Source: Holophagae bacterium (GTDB taxonomy: Bacteria > Acidobacteriota > Holophagae > Acanthopleuribacterales > Acanthopleuribacteraceae). Taken from it: a DNA stretch of 64,000 nucleotides. Positions 1-8,881 of the stretch are shown in pieces. Position 1 is the first letter of the stretch, and each line of letters begins with the position of its first letter. A model generated the notes under the pieces. That model did not search any database. It was not told the DNA's origin and saw only the letters and a program-made list of their open reading frames with translations. The position numbers and the translations under genes were made by a program. The stretch is taken from contig JAUIFE010000011.1 of assembly GCA_030429565.1 (NCBI GenBank), positions 62,001 to 126,000 of the forward strand. The letters run 5' to 3'.

Positions 1-1204
1 CATACTCTTTTTCTGAAAAAGAGACTCGAAGCTCCATCCCTTTTTTAAGAGCGTCGACACCCATATTATTTTCATAAAAGCGGCCCATGTGCTCGGAAAG
101 AACATGGTAAATATTGCTTTTTTCTTGCTCTTTGATTAACTTAAATTTGTTTTTTTCCCTGGAGCTACTCGAAGGAAAACGCCGTCTCTTTCTGTATACT
201 TTCAAAAAATTGTAAAGACCCTCTAACTCGCTGCCATGAAGAATATGCCAGTGGAAAGAAAGTCTTATCCGCAAATACGCCTCAAGGTCACGTCTAAAAA
301 TAGAATTTTCATCATTCTCCAAATAAGTGTCTTCATTTAGTTCGAAAGCTAAACTAATTAAACGTCTCTCTCCTTTTGCATACATTGCGTGGGGTAAATT
401 TTCTTGGCGTTTATCACCAAGAAAATCATCAAGGCAGCTATTATCTGAGCTCCATAGTCTTTCGCTTAAAGTTTTGAAAATCAATTGCGCACGTGAGCCA
501 CTTTCATGAAGAGGTAGATCTTCTAGAATCATGTCAAGGATGTAGGGATCATTAAATTCATCAGTAATTATGCCAAGGTTCGTTTTTCTACCCTTATTCT
601 TGTTTCGCAACCATATTCTCGCTGCGATCTGGAGCCGTAAAATCGAAGCTCTTGAGATATATGAGCTCCATGTTTTGAAATTTGATTCATTTTCAAAACC
701 CTTTTCTGAAATACTTAAGGATTGCAACATCAGTTGAATCCAGTAGTAGAATGGAGGGAGTGCCCCACCGAGGTGAACATGCGTGTCAACAACAGAAGGA
801 AAGAAAACATCATCTATTCTTTCTTTTCTGATTGAAGTTATCATCGGCCAGTCAAATAATTTTTTCCCGGCTTTGTCCATTTGTTGTGATGAAATCAAAA
901 TATCCGAATCAATTATTCGTGAAAGTGTTCTTGATACGCGGCTGTCGTTTAGATAACATCTCCCTTGTTCTATTACTAACATAGTCTTACTAAAAAAAGA
1001 AAGTTCTTTAAAAAAGTCCCGGCTTAATCTTGAATTTCTTTCTGCTACCAGGTTTATGATCTCAATATCATTAAAGCCATAGGGGGTTAGACGTCTAGAT
1101 ATAGTATCACTTAAAGATTCGCAAGGGGTTTCTCTAGGACCGAGAAGATCTGGCTCCAGTAACAGCAAAGCACGAGTGATGAACTCAAGATAAGAAATGC
1201 TCAT
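1..1204 (-). CDS. Adenosine deaminase-like protein, 3' end cut by window edge (possible RADAR RdrB-like defence deaminase)
   Basis: The minus-strand frame is open from ATG at 1204 to the window edge, giving the first 401 residues of a larger protein. It carries DTHVHLGGALPP, an HxH metal-binding motif (H142 and H144) typical of the adenosine/AMP deaminase group of amidohydrolases. About 240 residues later, near the cut end, is GMELRVS, which resembles the YxE(L/V)RxSP strand of adenosine deaminases. The long insertion between them is mainly helical and charged. The start overlaps the stop of the upstream small gene as ATGA, so the two are translationally coupled. Position on a mobile element, AT-rich composition and a large non-housekeeping deaminase suggest defence cargo; RADAR RdrB is one candidate. 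No RdrA-type ATPase is visible, though it could lie to the left. Deaminase superfamily is fairly sure; the RADAR link is inference. Confidence 0.65.
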   Translation of the reverse strand, partial: MSISYLEFITRALLLLEPDLLGPRETPCESLSDTISRRLTPYGFNDIEIINLVAERNSRLSRDFFKELSFFSKTMLVIEQGRCYLNDSRVSRTLSRIIDSDILISSQQMDKAGKKLFDWPMITSIRKERIDDVFFPSVVDTHVHLGGALPPFYYWIQLMLQSLSISEKGFENESNFKTWSSYISRASILRLQIAARIWLRNKNKGRKTNLGIITDEFNDPYILDMILEDLPLHESGSRAQLIFKTLSERLWSSDNSCLDDFLGDKRQENLPHAMYAKGERRLISLAFELNEDTYLENDENSIFRRDLEAYLRIRLSFHWHILHGSELEGLYNFLKVYRKRRRFPSSSSREKNKFKLIKEQEKSNIYHVLSEHMGRFYENNMGVDALKKGMELRVSFSEKEY

Positions 1205-1521
1205 CTTGTTTCCTTTCTAGCGCTTAGGGTAGTTTTCCATGTTTTTCCAAGATAAGCTGGATACTTGGTTCGTGAAGGCGGTGGCGCATCGTTGAAACCA
1301 TCCGGCTCTCCGAGGTATTTTGACGCAAACGTTGAAAGCGAGCTTCGAGCCTTCTTCATTGCGTGCTCTTTCTCTTGCGGGGACAGTTTCTTGCCCTCAT
1401 AGTCGAAACTGTAATCGAAAAGCCTCTGTTGATCGCAGTGCTTGATGATTCCGGCGGTGTGGTAGAGCACATCATCCTCAAGGGCTTCAATGAGTTTGTC
1501 GTATTTCCATGGTCTGGCCAT
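1201..1521 (-). CDS. Small unknown protein coupled to the deaminase-like gene
   Basis: A 106-residue basic protein starting MARPWKYDKLIEAL. A longer in-frame GTG start at 1578 exists, but neither start has a good ribosome binding site. The N-terminal half (LYHTAGIIKHC..., then a helix with many Lys and Arg) could form a small helix-turn-helix DNA-binding fold, but no family was recognised. Its TGA overlaps the ATG of the deaminase-like gene by four bases, indicating co-translation and probably a joint function such as regulation or an accessory subunit. Function unknown. Confidence 0.55.
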   Translation of the reverse strand: MARPWKYDKLIEALEDDVLYHTAGIIKHCDQQRLFDYSFDYEGKKLSPQEKEHAMKKARSSLSTFASKYLGEPDGFNDAPPPSRTKYPAYLGKTWKTTLSARKETR

Positions 1522-1683
1522 ATTTTTTGCACCGCGCTCAACTTTTGTGGTTGCTGACCACTGCCAATAACTGTACACTTGAAATGGTTGTTGGCTGGTG
1601 CCAATAACTCGGCGGCCACTTGAAAGGCCCCATGCCCATGATCATCGGTCCACTCAAGGATTGGCTTCGGTGGTAGGTGAGTG

Positions 1684-1932
1684 ATGCACCGCTTACACTT
1701 CCACGCCGATGAAATGATGGAACTGGACCAAACCCTTTGTGTGCTTCACTCACTCGGCACGGTCATCACCCAGGTCTGCAATCTGGAAACCGAGGAACCG
1801 GATTACCCTTCCCTTTCAGACATGGGCCGTCTCGTGACCGAAAAGGCCAACAACGTCCTTGATACCATTCAGGGACCGCCCAAGCCGGGTGAGGCTGTAG
1901 CGGACAAGGACAAATCAGCAACGACTTGCTGA
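1684..1932 (+). CDS. Small hypothetical protein
   Basis: An 82-residue acidic protein (MHRLHFHADEMMELDQTLCVLHSLG...). ATG at 1684 is preceded by AGGTGA; a GTG three bases earlier is also possible. The first two thirds are predicted helical, and the polar tail ends in Cys. It is followed by a clear rho-independent terminator, which supports a real transcription unit. It lies in the integrated element upstream of rep. No family was recognised. Confidence 0.5.
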   Translation: MHRLHFHADEMMELDQTLCVLHSLGTVITQVCNLETEEPDYPSLSDMGRLVTEKANNVLDTIQGPPKPGEAVADKDKSATTC

Positions 1933-1961
1933 AAACATTCTCAGCAGGACACAACAGGAGG

Positions 1962-1987
1962 GGCGCGGTTTTCGCGCCTTTTCTTTT
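1962..1987 (+). terminator. Rho-independent terminator
   Basis: GGCGCG, a 5-base spacer and CGCGCC are followed by TTTTCTTTT. It lies 30 bp after the small gene ending at 1932 and separates it from rep. Confidence 0.7.
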
Positions 1988-2160
1988 GGCTATCCTGTTA
2001 CTGTAGACTAAACTTGATCGGGTAGAGGGGTGCGGAAAATCATTCCTATGCCGTAGTTACAAGAGAAGGAACCCCATCCCGCATGGGGCATAATGATAAA
2101 AAATTTTTCAGAAAATCAGCTTAGGAAAAGCCTACTGATTGAAACCGAGTCACGACCACG

Positions 2161-3396
2161 ATGAGCCAAACCGAGAACAAGGAACCGGAATACACCACCG
2201 AAGAACTTCACCAAGGGATCGTTAAGTTATTGGCCGTGGTGATGGGCGACAAGAACGAAATCGTTCAAGCGATGAGAAGTTGTGGAAAAGGCGGCTTTTA
2301 TTGCGGCAAGATTTACCCAGTCACACGGATGCTTTGCCCGTACTGTCATCGGTTGCGTTTTCGTCTGGCCCGTTCACTGTTCCTGCTTGGGTCGTTCCGG
2401 TTGAAAGCAAATACGGTCTTCCATGACATTGTTGTGACCCCGAAAGAAGCGGCACCAGAAGATTTTGATGAGATCAAAGGGGTTTTCGACGAGATGCTGA
2501 GCGGCTTGGATCGCATGGGGTTGAACTACTTGGCCTTTCAGGAATTGACCTTGACAGACAAGGGGTCTGAATCATTTTGGCCTCACTTACATGTGATCAC
2601 GGACAGGCCCATCGACAATCAAGCACCCGAGTTGCCGGAACCACCTGAGTCCAAAGATTGGCGCTCGTTACTTCAATGGTCGTCGGAGTACCAAGTCACC
2701 AAAGCTCATCATTTTGATTTCGATGTGGATTACCAGGAACCGAAATCCATAGCTCAAGCCTTTGATCGATTGAGCTACGTGGTTAAGCCAATGGCAAATA
2801 GTTGGGTCAAAATCGAGAATCCAAGCCGGTTCAAGCAAGAGCTTCGCTTTCTCACCAGCTACTTGGACCCCATCAAGGACCAAACCCAAATGATGCGGGC
2901 CGGTGGCGTTTTCCATTTCCCAGACCTCTATGATACCGGAATGGACGGCTTGCTAAACAATCACGAGATCAACCGGAGTGTGAACGTCAAGGTTCGAAAG
3001 TTCAAACAGCGGGCAAGGTTTCTGATTGCCGTAGTTGCTCACTGGCTCGAACTGACAAAGGAATATAAGCCCGATCAAATTGCGGCAACACTCAAGATGA
3101 AAGGTGATGAACGGCGAATTCGAGAATGGAAAGCTAAGTTTGCAACCGAGTCAATCAGCTTGCTGGTAAGGGCTGGTTTGGTTGCCTGGAATGAACCGGA
3201 TTGGGACGGGTTGTCTTCGCAAGAAAGGAATGTGGTAGTCACAGCGATTGATCAGGTTGAACAGAATCGGATTCATGACCGGGTAGAAGTCGGTAGTTCT
3301 CAAGTGGGGAATATCCTTCGGAAATACGATCTATCAACCGTGGGCAAGCGGAGGCTTGCAAGGGCGCTTCTCGGTGATCGATTGCATGGGGTCTAA
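2161..3396 (+). CDS. Rolling-circle replication initiator (HUH, Rep_1-like)
   Basis: A 411-residue protein with the signature of rolling-circle Rep proteins. Four Cys near the N-terminus (C41, C48, C59 and C62, the last two in CPYC) look like a zinc site. FWPHLHVITD supplies the HUH metal motif (H142, H144), and LSYVVKP carries the likely nicking Tyr206 with Lys209 one helical turn on, as in the YxxK motif of the Rep_1 family. The C-terminal third is basic and helical and may bind DNA. Rep nicks the double-strand origin and primes leading-strand replication. Upstream, at 2072-2088, lies a small hairpin (CCCCAT, 5 bases, ATGGGG) that could be part of an origin or a Rep-binding site. Rep together with an integrase indicates an integrative plasmid-like element. 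Confidence 0.85.
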   Translation: MSQTENKEPEYTTEELHQGIVKLLAVVMGDKNEIVQAMRSCGKGGFYCGKIYPVTRMLCPYCHRLRFRLARSLFLLGSFRLKANTVFHDIVVTPKEAAPEDFDEIKGVFDEMLSGLDRMGLNYLAFQELTLTDKGSESFWPHLHVITDRPIDNQAPELPEPPESKDWRSLLQWSSEYQVTKAHHFDFDVDYQEPKSIAQAFDRLSYVVKPMANSWVKIENPSRFKQELRFLTSYLDPIKDQTQMMRAGGVFHFPDLYDTGMDGLLNNHEINRSVNVKVRKFKQRARFLIAVVAHWLELTKEYKPDQIAATLKMKGDERRIREWKAKFATESISLLVRAGLVAWNEPDWDGLSSQERNVVVTAIDQVEQNRIHDRVEVGSSQVGNILRKYDLSTVGKRRLARALLGDRLHGV

Positions 3397-3994
3397 TACT
3401 GAAATTGGTTAAACTGTGGTCAAACGGCGGATTCGAGAATCAAGGCCAATTCCCCTAAGTCATTGCCTTGAAAAGGTGTTTCTTTTGGGCATGTCATCAC
3501 ACAGAGCACATCTACTCTTAACGTTATTAATAATAAATTCAAGATTGATTACAAGTAATGATGACCAACAGCCCTACCAGGGGAATGCAAAGCAGACAAA
3601 CGGGTAGACAAAATCATGATCAATATCGCGTGATCCCTTGCCCGGCCTTGGCTTCTGTCAATTTTACGGTTTGAAAACGCCTATGCAGGGGATTTCAGGT
3701 GTTTTCGACGAAAAACACAAAAATCGGCTTTGGTGCGTGATCGTGACCCCGTGTTAGGTGCAACGGGTGAAACCACATCGGCGTGTCTACGCCGAAAACC
3801 GTTCATGGTAAATCATTTTTCGTTCAAGCGGCCTTGAGTTGCCCAAGCAGGAATTAGACCAATTGCAGTCACTTCCGGGCTCTTGTCGAGGCTTTGGTAG
3901 GCAGGCCCGTATTGGGAACCACAAAGCTCTTGATGCACCACTGGAGATGTGCTATTTTGGTGACGTAATGAATTTGACGCATAAGGAGTCAAGG
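3397..3994. other. Intergenic region after rep
   Basis: No convincing gene. Open frames here lack ribosome binding sites and coding character. A short hairpin at about 3780-3795 (CGGCG...CGCCG) and AT-rich tracts at 3520-3560 are visible. In rolling-circle elements such a region may hold the single-strand origin, but nothing here proves it. Confidence 0.4.
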
Positions 3995-4483
3995 ATGCAA
4001 TTATATGAACCAGCCGCCCCGTTTTCTAAAATCGCTCAAGAGCCGTGGGCCGTCAATCTTTGGGAGTTCCTAAACACAGACGAAAGCATAATCCGAATGG
4101 AAACAGCCATTGATTTGAAAAGAGCGCCGCTCGAAGGTGTTCTGAAATGGGTTGAATATGAGTTCGCTGATCATATCTCAGGCAAAGAAAATCATGCACG
4201 CCGTCAAATGGTTGGGCACATGGTTGGTCAAGCCGTTAATAACCGGCTGGGAGCACAACACCGGAACCAAAGAACGACCATTCGCCGTGAGGGCAGCGAC
4301 TTTAAGTCAGCTACAAAATTCGAATTCACTGGTGCTACTGCCTTTGGGTCATGCCAAATTAGAAGAGATGGATGCACTGCAAACGGGAGCCTTGATGCTG
4401 TTCACCATGCTGTGGACGGTAATGACCAGCCTATTTGGGTATGCCGAAGCTGCAAGTCCCAATTGACCCATAAAACTTCCTGA
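3995..4483 (+). CDS. Hypothetical protein of the integrated element
   Basis: A 162-residue frame starting MQLYEPAAPF. ATG at 3995 was chosen because AAGGAG ends six bases upstream; the open frame itself reaches further 5' without such a signal. The N-terminal half is helical (WEFLNTDESIIRM...LKWVEYEFADHI). The C-terminal end has CRSCKSQL after an earlier Cys, hinting at a small zinc-binding tail. A second open frame overlaps from 4152 to 4466, so a frameshift in the middle cannot be excluded. No family recognised. Confidence 0.5.
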   Translation: MQLYEPAAPFSKIAQEPWAVNLWEFLNTDESIIRMETAIDLKRAPLEGVLKWVEYEFADHISGKENHARRQMVGHMVGQAVNNRLGAQHRNQRTTIRREGSDFKSATKFEFTGATAFGSCQIRRDGCTANGSLDAVHHAVDGNDQPIWVCRSCKSQLTHKTS

Positions 4484-4490
4484 TTTCACC

Positions 4491-5231
4491 ATGAAATACT
4501 TAGATTTTGTTCCTCCCGTTGTGGCGTTCATTGCAGTAACCATCGGTGTCTATCCGGTGACCAAGTGGGATGCCACGCAAGATGGATTGAGGCAATTAAC
4601 CACATGGGGTTGGGTGACTGTCGGGTTGGGAGCGGCAGCCTTACTTGCTTCCATCTTGACCACATTTAAACGTCAAAATGAGCTTCACGTCAAAAAAGAA
4701 CAGCTTGAAGAGATAAAAAAGATTGCCCACAGCGAGATTCGGCTAGGGCTCAGGCAGATAACATGGGTGTTTTTCACCTTGTTCGGTGCGGAAAATGAAG
4801 ACTCCTGGCTTGAGCTTATCCCACCAAACGTTGATGACCCCGAGACCCTTGATGCTGTCCTAAAAGTGGATTTACGATCCAAAGATCGGGCGTTCCACGG
4901 TGGCACATTTGGCATTCCTTGGTTTGAAGTCCTAAAACTCAACTCGGATAAGGGTGCGCTTAAGATAGACCGGGCACTGCAAATATACGCAAGTTATTTG
5001 GAGCCAGAAGTCCTTTACGAGCTGTCCGAGTTACGAACGAGTGAATTCCTGGTTCTTCGGCTTCAAGGGCTTGACGAACATGTTTCAGATAATAAAGACG
5101 TAAAATTTATCACGTTCCCATTCCCCGGCAATCGGATGGGCGATTGTGGTTATGAAAAATTCTGGCAACATATTCGAAAGCTCGATAAGTTGCTTGTAAA
5201 AGAACCAGTCCGATTAAAAAGGCGGCTGTGA
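4491..5231 (+). CDS. Two-TM membrane protein of unknown function
   Basis: A 246-residue protein with two hydrophobic segments at residues 6-22 and 41-60. They are followed by a charged linker (KRQNELHVKKEQLEEIKK) and a soluble domain of about 170 residues containing HGGTFGIPWFEVLK. The topology suggests a membrane-anchored cytoplasmic domain. It starts seven bases after the preceding gene and could be co-transcribed with it. Its position on the element between rep and int suggests accessory or maintenance function. No family recognised. Confidence 0.65.
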   Translation: MKYLDFVPPVVAFIAVTIGVYPVTKWDATQDGLRQLTTWGWVTVGLGAAALLASILTTFKRQNELHVKKEQLEEIKKIAHSEIRLGLRQITWVFFTLFGAENEDSWLELIPPNVDDPETLDAVLKVDLRSKDRAFHGGTFGIPWFEVLKLNSDKGALKIDRALQIYASYLEPEVLYELSELRTSEFLVLRLQGLDEHVSDNKDVKFITFPFPGNRMGDCGYEKFWQHIRKLDKLLVKEPVRLKRRL

Positions 5232-5334
5232 TCTGTTTCCCTACGGCTTTCATTCTTTTCTCTGCATTTGTCAAAACCTGTAGATACCATGCCTGCCGGT
5301 CAGATCGGCGGAGCATCATTTATGAGGTGTCTGC

Positions 5335-5661
5335 ATGGGAGAGTCCTTTGTTTTGTTGAAGCTGTGCCGGTTACGAGATTTAATTGCCGAGGGCCAAGCC
5401 GGTGATGAAACCCTGGCCCTGTTTGCGCGGGAGATTGCGGGAACCGGTAAGCCCAAGTTGTTGAGCCGTCGTGAATGCGCGGATTTGTTGCGGGTGTCGT
5501 TGCCCACCTTGGACAAGTACATTCACGAGGGAGGGTTGCCATATCGGGTCAAGAATCCCAACGCGAAAAAGCGGGTTCACTATGTCTTTGATCGCGATGA
5601 AGTTTTAGAATGGCAAAAGAGCCGCCTTTCAGATCTTCGCTCAAGCAGGAGATTGCTATGA
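5335..5661 (+). CDS. Excisionase-like helix-turn-helix protein
   Basis: A 108-residue protein. Residues 40-95 form an HTH_17/MerR-type DNA-binding domain (LLSRRECADLLRVSLPTLDKY, then the wing ...VHYVFDRDEVLEWQKSR). Such proteins act as excisionases or directionality factors and often precede integrases. ATG at 5335 follows GAGGTG. Its stop overlaps the integrase start in ATGA (5658-5661), so the two are translationally coupled, which fits an xis-int pair. Confidence 0.8.
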   Translation: MGESFVLLKLCRLRDLIAEGQAGDETLALFAREIAGTGKPKLLSRRECADLLRVSLPTLDKYIHEGGLPYRVKNPNAKKRVHYVFDRDEVLEWQKSRLSDLRSSRRLL

Positions 5662-6743
5662 AAGGAAGAATCAGAACCATCGAACCCAACATCTATCAAC
5701 AGGAATCGGGGAATTTCGAAGTGGAAATGAACTTCACCCACCCGGAAACGGGCAAACCTAGAAAAAAGCGTCGGGTGTTCCCCAACCTTACCCAAGCACG
5801 GAGGTGGAAAAAAGAATTCAAGGCCCAACAGACCTTGGGCAGCTTACCCGTTGAACGAACGCAGCGCGTAACCCTCGGTGACATGATCGCCCTGATCAAG
5901 GAATTGAAAGCCGACCGCAAGACCTTTGACGATATTGAACGCCATCTCGGCGATATCGAGACCTACTTCCAGCCGGACAAGCCACTTGCCAAGATCACAA
6001 CGCCTACAATCAAGGGGTTCACCACGTGGTTGAAGCAAAGGCCCAAGAAACGGCAACACAAGGGTTTTCTCAGCAATCAATCGATTGATCACGTGCTCAA
6101 GGAACTACGGTATCTGCTCCGCGAAGCACACAAGCGGGATATGATCGACAAGGTTCCCGAGATTCCGTTTGTGGGCAATCACGGCCACCGGGAATTCACG
6201 CTTGACCTTGACGGGTTTATGAAAGTCGTCAACTACTTGCCGGTACCGCCCAAGCCTCATCGCGCCATTTTGTTGATGGCGTTGAATACGGGCCAACGGC
6301 GGGGTGATTTGTCCACCATGACGTGGGATCAGATCAAAACCGATTACGTGGTGTATCGTTCCTCGAAAACCCAGCGGGAAGGGATTCACGCGCCGTTGAT
6401 GCCGCAAACCAAGGCCGCGCTTGATGTATTGCGTGACCATTCCGACTCAGAGTTCGTTTTCATCAACCCGGCAACCGGAATGCCGCTCAAGGACATTCGC
6501 AAGTCCTTGACCACGGCTTGCCATGCGGCGGGTGTGGAACGATTCACCATTCATCACCTTCGCCACTTGGCAACTACGGTGTTATTGGAAGCAACCAACG
6601 GTGACCGTGACTTGGTGAAACGGGTTATTGGGTGGTCAAGCATGGACATGATCGACCGTTACGGCCACATCGGCAACCGCGCCATACCGGCATTTGATAC
6701 CATCAACGCCCAATTGGCCAACGGTCTGAGATCAACGAGGTAA
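5658..6743 (+). CDS. int: Tyrosine site-specific integrase
   Basis: A 361-residue phage-type integrase. An N-terminal arm-binding region (1-65) is followed by a core-binding SAM-like domain (about 70-165) and a catalytic domain. The active site is visible as Arg214 (in GQRRGDL), HHLRH with His299 and Arg302, Trp326 in GWSS, and nucleophile Tyr335 in IDRYGH. An open frame begins at 5610, but ATG 5658 overlaps the upstream stop and has AGGAG before it, so it is preferred. The gene points at the adjacent tRNA-Pro-like sequence, the likely attachment site. Confidence 0.93.
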   Translation: MKGRIRTIEPNIYQQESGNFEVEMNFTHPETGKPRKKRRVFPNLTQARRWKKEFKAQQTLGSLPVERTQRVTLGDMIALIKELKADRKTFDDIERHLGDIETYFQPDKPLAKITTPTIKGFTTWLKQRPKKRQHKGFLSNQSIDHVLKELRYLLREAHKRDMIDKVPEIPFVGNHGHREFTLDLDGFMKVVNYLPVPPKPHRAILLMALNTGQRRGDLSTMTWDQIKTDYVVYRSSKTQREGIHAPLMPQTKAALDVLRDHSDSEFVFINPATGMPLKDIRKSLTTACHAAGVERFTIHHLRHLATTVLLEATNGDRDLVKRVIGWSSMDMIDRYGHIGNRAIPAFDTINAQLANGLRSTR

Positions 6744-6822
6744 GCCAATGACGACACCTGGACGACACCAAAAAGGCAAAAAAGCAGGAGGGCGCTCTAA
6801 ATGGCTGTTTTAAAAAGAGAAA

Positions 6823-6905
<83 letters not shown>

Positions 6906-7222
6906 AGGTGAGATTTTTGCGTATAGCTACCGACCGACGGCTGAAAACGCTTCTTGGTTTCGGTAAAGCTTGGATCACCAGGTGGTACCGGATTAGATTG
7001 ATTGTCGGATCTACCGCCTCACTGCGGACATGGAACCCGAAACTAAGGTTGCCAAGACCGTCGCAACCCTTCAGGAACGACGAACGGTATCATTAATCCG
7101 GCGTCAAGTCTGGAATGCTCAGAAGGGCGCTCTGGTCCGACCTGTGGTCACTCGTTGTTCGTTCGGCTGTTTCAGATTGAAGACCTGGTGACAAGTTGGG
7201 GGTCTTGCGCGGTACCTCTTTG
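6906..7222. other. Non-coding stretch after the tRNA-like sequence
   Basis: No gene was recognised. The only open frame crosses the tRNA-like sequence and has no family character. Confidence 0.4.
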
Positions 7223-7412
7223 CCTAAACTGAGCGATTCTTAGCGGCGAAATCACTCAACCTATTGGGCTGCAACGTCCCGTAAAAATGCTCGCCGTAAT
7301 TGCCAGTACACGCCGAACGCGGTCCCGGTGTGTTTTTCCAAGACGTTTCGCTCCAACGCTTGACGCAGGAAACGTCAAAATTTGCACGATTTCATCCGCC
7401 CGAATCGCTTGG
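7223..7412. repeat. Palindromic intergenic repeat, copy 1
   Basis: It begins CCTAAACTGAGCGATTC and ends with CGAATCGCTTGG, inverted relative to the start. It shares internal blocks with the other copies: GGCGAAATC, TGCTCGCCGTA, a CCAGTAC core and GACGCAGGAAACGTCAA. Confidence 0.75.
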
Positions 7413-7515
7413 TGTCCTCCTCCAGATTGGACAAAATTAGATCTAATGCCGAAGCTCCGGAGGCGACAGTATCAATTATAATCGAAAGGGAATCCCGGCA
7501 ACCCGGAGGTAGACG

Positions 7516-7743
7516 ATGACGAGCGAACTTGAATCCGCATTAAACAAAGCTTTGGCGCTGAGCCCATCACAACGTGCTGTGCTTGCCCGTCTCCAAATTT
7601 CAAGTATTGATGCGCCTCCTGAAAACGGTGTCGAGGAGGCTTGGCTTGAAATTGCACGAAAACGTTTAGCGGAACTGGATTCTGGAGCGGTCGCTTCCGT
7701 AAGCTGGGTATCGATCAAGGAGCATGCTCGAGTAGCGAAATGA
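7516..7743 (+). CDS. Antitoxin, putative addiction-module component family
   Basis: A 75-residue protein resembling the short antitoxins paired with RelE/ParE toxins (family TIGR02574): N-terminal helix LNKALALSPSQRAVLARL and a C-terminal toxin-binding end (EIARKRLAELDSGAV...SWVSIKEH). ATG 7516 follows GGAGGTAGACG. The TGA overlaps the ATG of the toxin frame (ATGA), the usual antitoxin-toxin arrangement. The partner toxin is broken, so the module is probably inactive although this gene is intact. Confidence 0.75.
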   Translation: MTSELESALNKALALSPSQRAVLARLQISSIDAPPENGVEEAWLEIARKRLAELDSGAVASVSWVSIKEHARVAK

Positions 7744-8045
7744 TGTCGCTCGAGTTCCATCGTGCCATTCACGATGATGTAACGAACGCCTACCTTTGGT
7801 ACGAAAACCAAGAAGATGAACTCGGCGAAGCTTTTCTCCGCGAGCTCGATGAGGCGTTTATTACCATCGCAGCGATGCCCTACGCTTGGCCTCTGATGGA
7901 GCCTGGTTTAAGAAAATTTGTATTGAAACGGTTTCCTTATGCCGTCATTTTCTCTATTCGCGAAACATGTATTTAAGTCGTTGTTGTCATGCATCAAAGC
8001 CGGAAACCCGGTTTCTGGCAAGACCGCCTATTTAAAGATGGGTAG
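7740..8045 (+). pseudogene. RelE/ParE-type toxin, nonsense-interrupted
   Basis: The reading frame encodes a ParE-like toxin (EFHRAIHDDVTNAYLWYE...LRKFVLKRFPYAVIFSIRETCI). A TAA at 7974-7976 stops it at 78 residues. In the same frame the sequence then continues VVVVMHQSRKPGFWQDRLFKDG to TAG at 8043-8045, the normal ending of this family (VxHxxRxPxxW). Removing the single stop would give a toxin of standard length, about 101 residues. The last beta strand and catalytic tail are therefore lost, a typical way for toxins to be disarmed after module decay. Sequencing error is the main alternative. Confidence 0.8.
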
Positions 8046-8256
8046 GTAAAAGTGATACAACATTCGATGAAACTTCGTGGTAGCGGTTGGCTATATATCT
8101 TCGAGCAGCGAGCACCGAATCAGAAGCACAATTTTTAGACCAAAACAACTGTATCCAAAGATGACGGTTTTGAAGGACGAGTTCTTGGCTAAGGCATCGT
8201 TAACTTTATTTTTTTTAACCAATTATCGAAACAAAGCCAAGACGTCTACAAAGATT

Positions 8257-8463
8257 TTAAAACCCTATTTTTGACCAGATTCCAGTCTTCACCGAAATCT
8301 GGCGATGCAGCCCATTGCTGCTGTCGTTTTCGAGTTCTGTCCGATGCCACTCTGGAACAGGTCCGCTTTTGGGGGCGACATCAATTTGGTCCCAAAGTTC
8401 TTGAAAAACCTGTAACTTCATAGAAATGGTAAGCTTTTGGAATTTGGATTGAATCGACATCAT
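8257..8463 (-). pseudogene. Relic of a second addiction-module antitoxin
   Basis: From ATG at 8463 (AGGAG just upstream) the frame reads MMSIQSKFQKLTISMKLQVFQELWDQ, then PVPEWHRTELE. This matches the LSxxEKLxLxxxLWDSI...PxPEWHxxEL pattern of TIGR02574 antitoxins. The expected C-terminal toxin-binding segment is replaced by unrelated sequence, and no toxin frame follows, so it is probably a truncated remnant. A functional short regulator is possible but less likely. Confidence 0.6.
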
Positions 8464-8652
8464 GTTCTCCTGTCCAAATCTTTGACCCCTTTTAACCAAA
8501 AATCAAGTTTCACTTTCAAATTGGGCAAAGCGAGAAACGACCTTGACGATGTTCTTATGGCAAAATAGTTGATGAGGATGGTGCTGATCAATCGGAGGAT
8601 TACCCCGTGGGTGTCATGAAAAAACTGAGTCGAAAGATGATGGAACCTTTAA

Positions 8653-8881
8653 CCTAAACTAAGCGATTTTTGGCGGTGAAGTCGCACAACTATTGACGTT
8701 TCCTGCGTCAAACCTTGACACAGGAAACGTCAAGCTTTGTGCTGCAACGTCTCGTGAAAATGCTCGCCGTGCTTTACAAGTACGCGCCGTGCGCGGCCCC
8801 AATTCGATTTGTTCAACACATTTTGCACCAACCTTGACGGGCTCTGCTCAATTACTTCCGCGATTACATTCACGCGATAGG
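8653..8881. repeat. Palindromic intergenic repeat, copy 2
   Basis: It starts CCTAAACTAAGCGATTT and ends in the degenerate inverted end CGCGATAGG. The inner hairpin TTGACGTTTCCTG...CAGGAAACGTCAA lies near the left end here, but near the right end in copy 3, so the block order is inverted between copies. Confidence 0.7.

Noticed and set aside
3416..3607. 63-codon frame after rep
   Set aside because: No ribosome binding site, low-quality composition, no neighbour logic.
4152..4466. Alternative 104-codon frame overlapping the gene at 3995-4483
   Set aside because: Its start lacks a ribosome binding site, while the overlapping frame has AAGGAG at ideal spacing.
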